From assembly GCA_964017045.1 (NCBI GenBank), contig OZ024808.1, positions 19,957,284 to 20,021,283 of the forward strand: 64,000 nucleotides of DNA. The letters run 5' to 3'. Source of the DNA: Omphiscola glabra (Eukaryota; Mollusca; Gastropoda; Lymnaeidae). Below the pieces are notes generated by a model. The model was given only the letters and a program-made list of their open reading frames with translations, was not told where the DNA came from and did not search any database. The position numbers were made by a program, and so were the translations under genes. The stretch's first letter is position 1. Each line of letters starts with the position of its first letter. This document shows positions 10,958 through 22,520 of the stretch, one piece after another.

Positions 10958-11330
10958 GTAAAAATATATTTGTTGCTTGTCGAGCATTGTCTATTCAAGC
11001 AAAATTCACTTTTTGCCAGAGATTCCAATTAAAAAAACAAACTATGTATATGTGTAATGCAATTAATTTTTTTTTTAATGAATGTATGTCAATGTTGTAA
11101 AAATATTTCTTGCGTATCCAGCATTGCCTTTTTAAAACAATATTCACTTTTTGCCACACATAACCATTTAAAAAAACAATTTATATGTGTAATGCAATAA
11201 ACAAAATTTAAATGATTGTATGGTAATGATGTAAAAATATTTGTTCCGTGTCCAGCATTGCCTATTTAAAGAAAAATTATATCTGTCACGCAATTCCAAT
11301 TTAAATACTATGTAATGTATATCAGAGATT
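10958..11330. repeat. Degenerate tandem repeat, about 135-bp period, 2.6 copies
   Basis: Three blocks share, in the same order, AAAAATATTTGTT, GTCCAGCATTGCC, CACTTTTTGCCA and TATGTGTAATGCAAT. The copies are clearly diverged. Confidence 0.75.
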
Positions 11331-11435
11331 GCTTTTAAATAGATTTACTGTATGTCGTACATCCACTTTAATATTAAACTTCACGCACTTCATGACAGGC
11401 TTTACCCATTTATACACAATTTAAACTATTTCAGA

Positions 11436-11769
11436 CATTGCCTGTTATAATCCCCTTGGTGAGTATTAGCCTTCATACATTGCCTGTTATAATTGCCTTA
11501 GTGAGGAAGAGCCTTCATACATTGCCTGTTATAATTGCCTTAGTGAGGAAGAGCCTTCATACATTGCCTGTTATAATTGCCTTAGTGAGGATGAGCCTTC
11601 AGACATTGCCTGTTATAATTGCCTTAGTGAGGATGAGCCTTCATACATTGCCTGTTATAATTGCCTTAGTGAGGACGAGCCTTCAGACATTGCATGTTAT
11701 AATTGCCTTAGTGAGGATGAGCCTTCATACATTGCATGTTATAATTGCCTTAGTGAGGATGAGCCTTCA
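11436..11769. repeat. 42-bp minisatellite, 8 copies
   Basis: The unit begins CATTGCCTGTTATAATTGCC and ends GAGCCTTCATA. Since 42 is divisible by three, one frame stays open for 113 codons, but that is a by-product of the period and the frame has no other support. Confidence 0.95.
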
Positions 11770-12119
11770 TTTGATTTAACTGGTTTAAAAACAAACGCCG
11801 TTGCTGATAACACGTCATCGGATAATGATCACTGATGGTTCCCCTGATTGTGAATGTTGGTCTCTGATATAATGGTGGGAGAAAACATAGATTTTAGTCT
11901 GTTCAACTTGTTATTGTAATCTGACATATCACGCCTGTCACTGATGGTACTGTTGGTTCATCTCATGCAGCTTGCATTGGCGTAACGCACAGTGTTTTTC
12001 CACTCTCTAATCGGTTCACGGACTTAGAAGGAGATGTATTATTGTATTTGAATACAGGTAAATTTTGATACACAAATACATGAAGCTTGTGCTAGTAGAA
12101 GAAAGGAAAAAGTATATTC

Positions 12120-12420
12120 TTTTATAACACATGAATAATTGTAGAATGCTTATGTAGAAGAATAAATGCAGATTGTTGAAGAAGAAGAATCAATGTAGAT
12201 TGTTGAAAAAGATGAATTAGTGTAGATTGTTGAAAAAGAAGATTAAATATAGATTGTTGAAGAAGATGAATAAATGTAGATGTTTATGTAGAAGAATAAA
12301 TGTAGATTGTTGATGAAGAAGAATAAGTTTAGATTGTTGATGTGGAGGAATAGATGTAGATTGTTGATGTGGAGGAATAGATGTAGATTGTTGATGTGGA
12401 GGAATAGATGTAGATTGTTT
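12120..12420. repeat. TAGATTGTTG minisatellite
   Basis: A variable unit of about 25-35 bp built on AAATGTAGATTGTTGA followed by GAAGAAGA-type sequence. The reverse complement of the same repeat occupies 37550-37865 in the right arm of the duplication. Confidence 0.9.
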
Positions 12421-12489
12421 TCATTAAAAATAAGACATCCCCTCAAAATAGGCCCGAATGTGTTGCGTTTTTTTTTTGGTGGGGGGTTG

Positions 12490-13300
12490 TGCAAAATGTA
12501 ACGTTAGACTGGATCATTCTTTTTGGGGGTGGGGGGTTGTGCAAAATTTAACGTTAGACTGGATCATTTTTTTGGGGGGTGGGGGGTTGTGCAAAATTTA
12601 AAGTTAGACTGGATAATTTTTTTGGGGGGTGGGGGGTTGTGCAAAATTTAAAGTTAGACTGGATCATTTTTTTTGGGGGGGGGGTGTGGGTTGTGCAAAA
12701 TTTAACGTTAGACTGGATCATTTTTTTTGGGGTGGTGGGGGGTGCAAAATTTAACGTTAGACTGGATAATTTTTTTTGGGGGTGCAAAATTTAACGTTAG
12801 ACTGGATATTTTTTTTGGGGGGGGGGGGGGGTGCAAAATTTAACGTTAGAAACGATCATTTTTTTATAGAGATACCCAAGCGACCGAAAGTTTGATTAGA
12901 GTTTTAAAAACAACGTTAGACTGGATATTTTTTTGGGGTGGTGCAAAATTTAACGTTAGACTGGATCATTTTTTTGGGGGGTGGGGGGTTGTGCAAAATT
13001 TAACGTTAGACTGGATCATTTTTTTGGGGGGGTGGGGGGTTGTGCAAAATTTAACGTTAGACTGGATCATTTTTTTTGGGGGGGTGGGGGTGCAAAATTT
13101 AACGTTTAACTGGATAAATTTTGTTGTGGGGTGTGCAAAATTTAACGTTAGACTGGATCATTTTGGGGGGGTGGGGGGTGCAAAATTTAACGTTAGACTG
13201 GATAATTTTTTTTGGGGGGTGCAAAATTTAACGTTAGACTGGATATTTTTTTTTTGGGGGGTGCAAAATTTAACGTTAGAATCGATCATTTTTTTTATAG
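12490..13300. repeat. T-tract/G-tract minisatellite, about 50-bp unit
   Basis: The unit is GCAAAATTTAACGTTAGACT, GGATCA, then T5-T9 and G5-G14, repeated about 16 times with length changes in the two homopolymer tracts. The G runs could in principle form four-stranded structures. An internal marker (AGAGATACCCAAGCGACC) occurs at about 12868 and 13300, suggesting duplication of a higher-order block. No counterpart was seen in the right arm. Confidence 0.93.
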
Positions 13301-13369
13301 AGATACCCAAGCGACCAAAAGTTTGATTACAATTTTAAAAACAACTGGGCTAGGGGTTTTATTGTTCTT

Positions 13370-13680
13370 TAGCTTTTTTTTTGCTTTTTTGGCTTTATGG
13401 CTTCATGGCTTTTATGGCTTCGTGGCTTTTATGGCTTTATGGCTTTTATGGCTTTTATGGCTTTTATGGCTTTATGGCCTGATTGCTTTATGGCTTTTAT
13501 GGCTTTTATGGCTTTTATGGCTTTATGGCCTGATTGCTTTATGGCTTTTATGGCTTCATGGCTTTTATGGCTTCATGGCTTTTATGGCTTTATGGCTTTT
13601 ATGGCTTTTATGGTTTTTATGGCTTTTATGGCTTTATGGCCTGATTGCTTAATGGCTTTATGGCTTGATGGCTTTTTATT
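13370..13680. repeat. TTTATGGC repeat array
   Basis: Repeats of TTTATGGC with higher-order blocks containing GGCCTGATTGCTT. Open frames through it read as FMAFMALW or LLWLLWLYG repeats and are not taken as genes. Confidence 0.93.
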
Positions 13681-14524
13681 ATAGAGTTATGTTAATGAGA
13701 ATTTCTTGCCAATTACTGTAGAATTTAAATATCTTTTGCTATTTTTTTACGGTATTCCGTAATTGGTTTTTCTGTGCAGTGTAGGATAAACAAAATTATA
13801 ACAAGGATATTGAGCACTGACGTTATATACTCTCGTGTCCTTGTGGCGTTGTTGCCACAATCGGAAATTTCCATGCTGAGATCACACACAGAACCACGAC
13901 TTTTATGGTAATTATAAAGCTTGCTTCACAGCAGTTACAGATGTTGCAGAATGCCTCCCATCCGCGTGCGATGATTGTGTCCCGGTGTTGTAAATATCTT
14001 GGCGAGCCGTCTATTCGAAATCGGAAAAAATATACAGTGATAAAAAGTTTACCTATTTTTTAAAACCTCTTTGTTACAATTTTCTTTTTTTTTAAAGTTT
14101 TAATTGACATCTAAGGCATTTCGAGCGTTTCCTTCAGGTCAACATGTGTGCAAGAGAATGTGAAGGAATGATACATCTAAATCACAATTGAATTTGGAAT
14201 TATGAGGCTTAAAATAGTATAATTTAATTTAATTGATCCCTCCTGATGCCGCACGGGTTTTAAGCCACGTTAATTTTTTTAAACGCAAAACCATGACGCA
14301 TGAGACGCTGTTAAATGGTTGACTTGCATCCAATGACAGGACATGCTTATATTATGTTTCAAAGAGGATGACATTGACAGGGAATGTTTACATTGAGTTT
14401 GAACAAGGAAAACAGAGCTAAACGAGTAACATTTGTTAGCTATGGGCCAACAAAACCCCCGTTCAAAACACGCCGGTGAAATGTTTACATTAGACTTCAC
14501 GGACATGAAACGTTTTAGTGTCAC

Positions 14525-14875
14525 TCAATCAATGCACTGATTCGATGCACTCAATCGATACACTCACTCGATGCACTCAAACGATGCACTCAATCGATGC
14601 ACTCAATCAATGCACTCAATAAATGCACTCAATCAATGGACACAATCAATGGACACAATCAATGGACTAAATCGATGCACTGAATCAATGCACTCAATCG
14701 ATGCACTCAATCAATGAACTCAATCAATGCACTCAATCAATACATTAAATCAAGCACTCAATCAATGGACACAATCAATGGACACAATCAATGGACTAAA
14801 TCAATGCACTCAATCAATGGACTCAATCAATACAAACATTCAATGCACTCAATCATTGCACTCAATCAATGTATT
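14525..14875. repeat. 13-bp minisatellite (CAATCAATGCACT), about 27 copies
   Basis: Repeats of CAATCAATGCACT with variants such as CAATCGATGCACT and CAATCAATGGACA. The inverted paralogous site at 37278-37299 holds a single unit, so this array grew after the duplication. Confidence 0.93.
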
Positions 14876-15099
14876 GATGGCCTTAACGGCACCACATTTA
14901 CAAAGGGGTAATCAACAATAATTAATTTGTTTGTCTGTTTTGGTGGATCTCAATACGTCCGGGAAGAAGAGCTGATAGGCACTTGATAACACACGGAAGA
15001 TTGATGATATCGATCTAGAATAATTAATGTGTTTCTCTCCGTGACTAACAGTAAATGACAGCACCGTTAAGTCTGTGAACAAATGACCCAAGACTTAGT

Positions 15100-15660
15100 T
15101 TGAGTAAGTTGGGATTACGTGAGGTTTTACTCATTAAGAAAAGTTAGCCATGCGATTTTATTAGTTAAGACTTGGTTAGAAAAGTTATAGTTGTGTTAAA
15201 TTATGCAAGACTAGTTAAATAATTTAGAATTGGTTTGTGATTTTATGATGCAAGACTAAGTTAGAGAAATAAGGATTATGGTGATATAATACAAGACTAA
15301 ATTAGAGTGATTATAGTTGTGATTTTATGATGGAAGACTTAGGTTAGAAAAGCTAGGACGATAATATGATACACGACAAAGTGAGAAGACTTAGAATTGT
15401 GATTATGTGAAACAATATAAAGTTAAAGGATTTAGAATGACTATACATGATTGTTAGAAAAAGTTAGAGAAGTTAGAATTGTGATTTGAAGACTAAATAA
15501 CAGACATTATGATAATGCTTATGTGGTGTCACACTGGTTAGAGAAGTAAGATTTGTGATTACATAATGAAAGATTAAGTAAAATACATTAGGATAATGCT
15601 TCCGTGGTGTCAGACGAGTTAGTCAGTAAGAAGTGTGAATATTTGAGGATAGACAAGGCA
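15100..15660. repeat. Degenerate tandem repeat upstream of R2
   Basis: An irregular unit of roughly 60-70 bp containing AAGACTTAGTT, TAGAATTGTGATT and TATGATGCAAGAC. Its reverse complement is at 36540-36905 in the right arm. Confidence 0.75.
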
Positions 15661-16787
15661 AAATATTCGGGTGAGATCCTCAAATACGAAATACGTGTAC
15701 TACTTTTCATTAACTCAGAATAGAAAATTAAAATCTTTATTAAATAGTCACAAATATTTATTCAAATATGTTATAGCTTAAGAATTTCTTTTTAAATTCA
15801 TGAAACCCTAAAAATTGTACGAGCCTGTCATAACTAACAACTTTCTGCGCTTTTGTACAATGTCTTTATTTTAATTCTACGCATTTACTCTGAAATGCAT
15901 TAACATTTATACACACAGAGACATACGGATAGAGAGAGACAGAGAAGGAGAGAGATAAATGAATGGCTTGTATCATTGTTAAAATTTAAAAAATTCTAAA
16001 ATTTGAACTGGTCAGGCTTGGCAACAATGCCAAATTAAAACATTGATTATTGTGGGTGGTTGCTGTGAGCTTTCTGTCTGTCAGTACGAAGAATGTTTTG
16101 CCAGAATTAATGGCGTTATCACCCCAGTAGATCGATATCCCTTGTAAAAACAAATATCAGACATTGTTGTATTTATTAAATATATCTTCGTGGCTGAGAT
16201 GACTACAATGACATGGAGTATTGAGTTGTTGAAGTGTTCAGAGATCATGTGTACCGTTTAATTGTGCATTATAAATTCGTGTGCGGAATTATCGAAGTTC
16301 GTGTGTAGATTTTTTATAGTTGTAGTATAATCAAAGACGAAGACTTGAAGACTTAATAAGTAAGTCGCATTATTAAAAGACAATTCATTGTACGATGAAA
16401 CAAAACTTAATCAATAATACAAATTTAAGCTGAAGCCAGATCCGTACAGAGACTGTGGTGAGCACTTTCAAGAGGGGCGCAAATTTGAGAAACCGGAGAA
16501 ATCTCATTTAAGCTAAAAGTTTGTTCTTTTATCAGAATAAAATCATTATCTTTACGAATAGCTGTTTTAACACCGACGACGGAATGATTTAAATGTGTCT
16601 TTGACACCTAAATTATATAGAAATAGTTTTTGTAGTGTTTAATAGGGGCGCTACACTAGTTCTTGCGATGAGTGGTAAACGTTCTCAGTACGCTACTATG
16701 TTAACCTTTTTATCCGGGAAAACGAAATCGGATTGCTCTGATCATAAAGTTCTCAAGTACAATCAAAGGATACATATTAATTAATAT

Positions 16788-16804
16788 TTTCCTATTTTTT
16801 AAAG
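16788..16804 (+). promoter_or_regulatory. Likely 3' splice acceptor before R2
   Basis: TTTCCTATTTTTTAAAG ends 12 nt before the ATG. The paralogue P4 keeps TCTTATCTTTTAAG at exactly the same 12-nt distance, which supports a functional acceptor although it ends AAG rather than CAG. Confidence 0.45.
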
Positions 16805-16816
16805 TGTAATTGTGCA

Positions 16817-17920
16817 ATGGATACCGACATCACGTCACATCCGCAAATATTAGTGGCTCTAGCTGTTGCTTCCCTTGTCATGGCTCTGTTTACTGTGTTC
16901 TCAAACGGGATTGTCTTCCTCGCAATCGTCCTGCCGAGCAGCAGGAACAGAACCGCTCATAAATCCTTTATGACTTTTATGTTTTTGAGTTCCATGGCAG
17001 TCTCTGACAGCATGCTTGGAGCGCTAGTAATGCCCTTGTCAGTAGTACCAATAATACAGAACGGAAAATGGAACCTCGGGAACGAAACGTGCAGTGCATA
17101 TTTTGCCTTAACACATATTGTGTGTTCCGTTAACGCTTGTCACATTTTGTGCATGGCCGTTGACAAATACATCGCCGTGTGTAGACCTTTGCAGTACAGG
17201 TTGATGAAAAAAATAACTGCGCGAGTTATGATCTGCGCATCGTGGCTTTTTCCTATCGCTGTGACTCTTTTACCAAAAATTAATGGATTTGACAAGATGG
17301 GTTTGGAGTTGGCGGACAAGTGGATGGAGGAGAGCCACATTTGTTTGAACGTTTTTAACAGAGAAATATTTTTTTCATATTTAATTATTTCATTTTATAG
17401 TCCAATAATTGTGACCTATTTTCTTTACGGGCGAATATTTACAGAAATCTGGAGTTTTAACAATCGGTCCCCACAAAATCAACTCCAAAGACCTTCAGCA
17501 CTTCCAAATTCAAGGAAAAATTTGACAACATCTGTTGACGTCATAAGCATCACAGTATTATCCGACATGACAGCTGGTTACGTTGCAGAACCCAATTCGA
17601 GACGATCTAATTACACGATCAACAAAGAAACGAAAAGCAAAAATTGTGCGTTCACTGTCACAGATTCTGGAATTCCTCGTCATATCTACCGACACATGAG
17701 GGCGATTCGAACCATTGGATGCATCGTTGCTGCCTTCACTGTCTGTTGGATTCCGACGTCGCTGTACCTGGTCGCCATCCAGTACTTTGGATATGATCAA
17801 CCGAAATGGTCTATTTTACTCTCATTTTGTTTGTCTTTCCTAAACTCGACCATCAACCCATTTCTGTGTTGTTCTATGAAATCGGTGAGAGTCAAGGTGA
17901 GAAGTTTGACAGGTCTGTAA
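16817..17920 (+). CDS. R2: intact rhodopsin-class GPCR with DKY and NPxxC
   Basis: A 367-residue seven-helix receptor in one exon. TM1 is about residues 11-37 (Asn30 = 1.50). Asp64 (2.50) lies in MAVSDSMLG, Cys92 is 3.25 and an extracellular loop 2 Cys is at 176 (HICLN). CWIP is at 310-313. Two activation motifs differ from the standard: the DRY box is DKY (116-118), with Lys for Arg3.50, and the TM7 motif is NPFLC (347-351), with Cys for Tyr7.53. Position 3.32 is Thr99, so it is not a classical amine receptor. The same start, substitutions and upstream splice site occur in its inverted paralogue P4, which supports this start and shows that the substitutions predate the duplication. R3 shares both changes. 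Ligand and coupling are unknown. Confidence 0.93.
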   Translation: MDTDITSHPQILVALAVASLVMALFTVFSNGIVFLAIVLPSSRNRTAHKSFMTFMFLSSMAVSDSMLGALVMPLSVVPIIQNGKWNLGNETCSAYFALTHIVCSVNACHILCMAVDKYIAVCRPLQYRLMKKITARVMICASWLFPIAVTLLPKINGFDKMGLELADKWMEESHICLNVFNREIFFSYLIISFYSPIIVTYFLYGRIFTEIWSFNNRSPQNQLQRPSALPNSRKNLTTSVDVISITVLSDMTAGYVAEPNSRRSNYTINKETKSKNCAFTVTDSGIPRHIYRHMRAIRTIGCIVAAFTVCWIPTSLYLVAIQYFGYDQPKWSILLSFCLSFLNSTINPFLCCSMKSVRVKVRSLTGL

Positions 17921-17970
17921 GTGAAATCGTTCCTCGTTAACTTGATTTGTATAAAACAAAAAAAAAGGTG

Positions 17971-18762
17971 AATAATATTTGCTGAAATGTTCTTTGTTTC
18001 TTTTAATTTTAGGCATGGTAATTTGTTCTTTTTTTTAAATTGAAAATGTTTTGCAATTGAATTCATTAATTCAGATTAAAGTAATTTACCTGTCAATACA
18101 CCATAACTTATCCTAAACAAATTTAAAACATCAGATCTTTTGTGAACGCTTACATCATTACTTTGTGAAATAACCACTCATATCTAAACAATCGAGGTAC
18201 TTTGTGCACTACACGATGCTGACAATAATTAATGCAGACCGACTGAGACTGTCTTGATATTGTAGAGTAAAGGCCAAATACATACTTGATATGGAGCACT
18301 TGACGTGCTGCAATATTTGTGTTTGGAGAGTAATTAAAACCTTATTGACACATTCGCATTAACTCTCTTGTTCAGCTGCCCAGTGTTGTCGATGGTGTCA
18401 GAAGTAAATAATTATAAAAATCATCGTGGCTAAACTATTTCAGTCGTTAATAATGGATAATTCGATTTGCAATCGTTAAATTATTATCGTAGGAATTATT
18501 TTAATTTTCTTTTCATTTCCGTTTTATTACACATGTCCTTGTTTTCTCTCTGTAAGCAGTCATGTTAAACTGGCTTTGTCACAAATCTAATATTATTATA
18601 AGGCTTTTGTTTATCATAAATAAGTAATGGGCATGAAGATTATACAGCGACTGAAAACTTAACATATGAGTGTGTCACTTATGTGCTGTCAATAGCTATG
18701 GGTTATATTGACATTTTATTTAATGAAATTTGATAATATATGATCTTTCCCAACTCTTTTTT
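17971..18762. other. Spacer downstream of R2, nothing recognised
   Basis: AT-rich sequence without repeats or reading frames of note. No strong AATAAA was seen close to the R2 stop codon. Confidence 0.4.
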
Positions 18763-18764
18763 TT

Positions 18765-18953
18765 ACCTATACGGAAATTTGTTTGAAAGAAATTTCGTCG
18801 ACGGAAGTTTGATCGAACGGAATTTTGGTCGAATTTTATTTTCAGTTCACACGAGCAATTTTTGCGTCAAATTTCTTTTTTTTTGAACGCATTATTTTGT
18901 TTTACTATATAGTCAGTCGACGAAATTTATTTCAAAAAAAATTTACCGGTAAC
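18765..18953. mobile_element. MITE with TTTCGTCGAC terminal repeats
   Basis: Inverted ends of about 38 bp with mismatches: the left reads ACGGAAATTTG then AAATTTCGTCGACGGA, and the right, reversed, reads CGGTAAATTT then AAATTTCGTCGACTGA. The interior repeats GGAAGTTTGATCGAACGG-like motifs. No target duplication could be fixed. Confidence 0.55.
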
Positions 18954-19849
18954 CCATTTTTTGTGTGCAAACTGTTGTCACAAATATCTGTAACTGTTTT
19001 TATATGATATCAATTCTGAGACATAAGAGACTATAAATATCAATAACAATGCACAGTTTATCTAAAAAAATATAGGTTTTTAAAAGAAATTTCACACACC
19101 CTATCTACGTTGTTATAGTGGACTCCATCGGGGGGTGACCTTTGCGCATGACCGGTTCTGTGGACTGTGCGAGAGTGGATGCTGCGTGTCCCCGACACCA
19201 GCATGGTAAAACAGCTTGAGAACTTGTAATTTGTATTCTTTACATATTCTGTGTTGTTTATTGTTCATTGTTTTTTAATAGAAACATAATAAAAGTATTA
19301 GCTTAATTCCAACGAAGGCATTATCTAAGAAATCTTCTTTGACATGCTGAATAATTAAACCAAAACTGAAATATATTTGCAAAGTTGTCTTCAAAAATAT
19401 ATATTCATTATCGTAATAAATGTATATCCGTTTGCTTATAAATCTTGGATTAAAACAATTCGATACTACGCAACGTTTTGTTACTTCTTCCTGGGGCTGT
19501 TGACAAAATATAAAAAATGCCATTTATTATTCATTCATTAGAAATGGTAAATAATTTGTTTAGCGTTTACGAACATCAGAAAGCTTGAAACGATGTTTGA
19601 AATTTAAATTAAAAAAAATAAATAATAACAATAAAATTGGAAGTCATTTTTTTTCGTTGTATATGTTTAAGGGATAGGATATTGATTTTATATTCAATTT
19701 TATACATGTGTATTTATGGAAGTATCAGAGTCACATAATTTGCAGATGTGCCCTTAGAGTAGATTGAGAACAAAGATTGTGTCGAATTTTCAAGTTCAAG
19801 TGATTAATACTAATAAATAAGATAGAGATGATATTAGAGATACGTTAAT

Positions 19850-20020
19850 TCTACATATATATATATATATATATATATATAAGAATGAGCTATGGGGACA
19901 TAACGCTTAAAACCCGAAAATATTTTGATACGTTCGGACTCTTAAAAACAATCATAGTTATTTTCTATTATTTTACGGAAATCGAAAAAATTTACATGCG
20001 CAAAAAATATTATATTTCCG
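19850..20020 (+). repeat. Interspersed repeat, GAATAAGCTATG family, copy 1
   Basis: An (AT)n start is followed by AAGAATGAGCTATGGG, then TTTTGATACGTTCGGACTCT, ACAATCATAGTTATTTTC and ATGCGCAAAAAATATT. The same order occurs at 22521-22640 and 52627-52800. The TC-plus-AT-rich start suggests a Helitron 5' end, but no 3' end was identified. Confidence 0.7.
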
Positions 20021-21001
20021 CTTTTATTTTAGCAAAAGTTTAAGTATTATTATTATAAATTACAGATACATATAAAGAAACAACTAAGGAACTATCTTAA
20101 GCATTTTATATTCGTTTTAAAGTTATGAAAACAAAATTAAATAGAAAAAATATGATCAAAGAAATTCACAGTTATCACATTTATCGGGAAAACCTAAACA
20201 TCAGTTGTTGTTAGTGCGTTCTTTAGCGCGTTGTCAATAAGGCGAAATAAAAATAAAATTAATTAGTTCGAAATAATCAAGCAAATGACGTCATAGTGCG
20301 AATTGCCTATTTAGCAAAAGCTAAAAGTTCTCTGATTTAATAAAAGAGCGTAACAAAACTGATAATGTACATTCCCCTTCTTAAAAGTAAAATTAATAAA
20401 TAACATTGATTGCTTTTTAAATTGCTAAACTTAAATACTAATTTAGCTTTGTATTTTTAACATTTAATAAGTTTGTACTTTTTATTCATTAAAAAAATAA
20501 ACTTTTATGAAATTTATAAAGTAGTAAAAACTCTACATTTAAAAATAATTTTAATAAGAATATGCCGTTTAATTAAATTGGTGCAGCAAAACTAAATAGC
20601 CAACTAGTATTTCTAGATCTAGATAAGAACAAAGCAAATTAAATGCAAAAAAATCTTTTTGCGTAAGTAAGGGGGCTACAATCCAGTGGATGATTTATTT
20701 ATTTTTTTAAAACTCTGTGTAGCCCACTGTACACTATACATTCATTTTGCCCAATGCAGCACGAGATAAGCCTAAGAATAAATTTGATCACTAATTAACC
20801 TTCTTCGAAACATTTATATCTATGGTAGGAAATTGAGTTCATGCATTTTTACTTGGATGACAATATCTTTCAATCCAATGACATTTCAGTTTAAAAAAAA
20901 AAAAAAAGAAGCTATATTCTCATTTACATATGAACATAGGTTAACCAATTAAGAAAATCAATGACTTTAACAAAACATAAATATATTTAAATAATTATAC
21001 C
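20021..21001. other. AT-rich spacer, nothing recognised
   Basis: Very AT-rich sequence with a 15-base A run near 20894. No gene or repeat family was seen. Confidence 0.4.
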
Positions 21002-21187
21002 CAGGGCCGACCCTAACAATTGCGGGGCCCTTTGCGAAACGGATTGCGCGGGGCCCAGTCTGGTTAGGAATAAGGATAATAAGTGAAAATTAAGATTTTG
21101 TAATAGAAAATAAATTCGGGGCGGGGCCTATGAAAGTGCGTGGCCCATTGCGGCCGTATAGGTTTCAGTGGCCTAAGGCTGGCCCTG
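21002..21187. mobile_element. hAT-type MITE, CAGGGCCG ends
   Basis: The ends are inverted (CAGGGCCGACCCTAA and, reversed, CAGGGCCAGCCTTAG), flanked by an 8-bp target duplication with one mismatch, ATTATACC at 20994-21001 and TTTATACC at 21188-21195. The 8-bp duplication and the CAGGGCCGGCCC type of end are typical of hAT elements. It has no transposase. Confidence 0.8.
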
Positions 21188-21239
21188 TTTATACCCATGG
21201 ATATCAAAACCCAATCACTTTACAAAAGTGAAAATTTAA

Positions 21240-21395
21240 TTTTAAAATAGAGATTTTATTAGATAGACAGTAAGACAGACGGACAGACAGACACATACAC
21301 AGATAGATGATAGATAGATAGAGATGTAGATAAAAGATAAAAGATGGGTAGATAGATACATACCTGTTTACTCTTACGATTTTGGCGTACAATGT
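21240..21395. repeat. GATA/GACA microsatellite
   Basis: Runs of GATAGATAGA and ACAGACAGAC with interruptions. The larger array follows at 21500. Confidence 0.9.
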
Positions 21396-21499
21396 ACGAT
21401 TTTGAGGTGTATAAATTATATATGTTTTTTTACTATTAAGATAATGTATGGAACGATTTTGTGATGAAATTGTACGATTTTAAGATTTTGAGGGTAAAC

Positions 21500-22240
21500 A
21501 ATAGTAGCTGGATATGTAGATAGTTAGGTAGATAGGTAGGTAGGTAAATAGTTAGTTAGGTAGGTAGGTAGGCAGGTGGGCAGGTAGGTAGGTAGGTAGG
21601 TATGTAGATGGTAAATAGGTAGGTATGCAGGCATGTAGATGGTAAATAGGTAGATAGGTAGATAGGTAGATGATAGACATATAGGTTGATAGATAGATAA
21701 ACAGACAGGCAGACAAACAGACAGGCAGTCAGGCAGACAGAGAGACAGAAGGAGAGACAAACAGAGAGACAGACATAAATAGAGACAGAGAGACAGACAG
21801 AGAGATAGACAGAGAGACAAACAGAGAGACAGAGATACAGACAGAGAGACAGACATAAAGAGAGACAGAGAGACAGACAGAGAGATAGACAGAGAGACAG
21901 ACATATAGACAGACAAAGAGACAGACAGAGAGACAGACATAATGACAGAGAGACAGAGATAGAGACATAGACAGAGACTGACAGTGAGACAGACTGAGAG
22001 ACAGCTTGAGAGACAAACATAGAGACAGAGAGACAGACAGAGAGACATATAGACCGGCAGAAAAACAGAGAGACAGACGGAGTTAAAGATAGACAGACAA
22101 AGAGAAAGAGAGACAGACAGAGAGACATAGAGACAGGCAGAGACAGAGAGACAGGCAGAGAGACAGACAGAGAGACAGACAGATAGAGAGACATACAGAA
22201 TGACTGAGAGACAGACAGAGAGACAGACAGACAGATCATC
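21500..22240. repeat. Large GTAG/GACAGA/GATA simple-repeat array
   Basis: About 740 bp of purine-rich simple sequence. TAGGTAGGTAGG lies on the left, then GATA, then long GACAGAGAGACAGAC blocks. Reverse frames of up to 243 codons (SVCLSVCLS repeats) come from the 4-base period and are not genes. Confidence 0.95.
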
Positions 22241-22283
22241 CTTGAATAATTGCAAAAAAGTTATCTTAATTCTGTAAACTATA

Positions 22284-22520
22284 TCTATACATATATAAGT
22301 ATATCCCGTATGTGCTTCTATACCATCAATCCGAAGTGATGCAAATTTGGACTGCTATATGTTGCCTACTCACACATCGAAAAAACGTCTAATTTATTTG
22401 TGTACACAGCAGACGGAAAAACAATAAATATTTTCTATTTAAAAATTACTTTGAAACTTAATTAAAACACAAACACTTTTTTCATTGAGTGGCGTGCAAC
22501 GCATGCCGGGTTCTCGCTAG
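22284..22520 (+). mobile_element. Non-autonomous Helitron, 237 bp, intact ends
   Basis: It starts TCTATACATATATAAG and ends GCCGGGTTCTCGCTAG. It is preceded by A and followed by T, exactly the TC...CTAG between A and T expected of Helitrons, with no target duplication. Just before the end, GCGTGC-AAC-GCATGC can form a short hairpin (one G-T pair). There is no Rep/helicase. It sits at the 5' edge of a copy of the GAATAAGCTATG repeat. Confidence 0.75.

Larger units (their letters stand above)
11800..17970 (+). repeat. Left arm of an inverted segmental duplication (R2 arm)
   Basis: This segment is homologous, in reverse orientation, to 33960-38450. Matches seen by eye include TTCCCCTGATTG and ATAATGGTGGGAG near 11840 with counterparts near 38395-38425; GTGGATCTCAA and GGGAAGAAGAG near 14945 with 37190-37215; the degenerate repeat at 15060-15660 with 36540-36905; the promoter-side flank; the R2 and P4 reading frames; and the 3' flank GTGAAATCGTTC. 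The left arm is longer because of minisatellite growth at 12.5-14.9 kb. Confidence 0.85.

Noticed and set aside
11438..11779. 113-codon frame with 14-residue repeats
   Set aside because: The 42-bp minisatellite period keeps the frame open automatically; the frame starts and ends with the array.
12892..13684. Open frames of 95-146 codons
   Set aside because: They lie wholly within the T/G and TTTATGGC arrays, and several overlapping frames are equally open.
21524..22255. Reverse-strand open frames of 243 and 227 codons (SVCLSVCLS-type repeats)
   Set aside because: Produced by the GACA/GATA simple repeat in all three frames; no domain, start context or non-repeat sequence.
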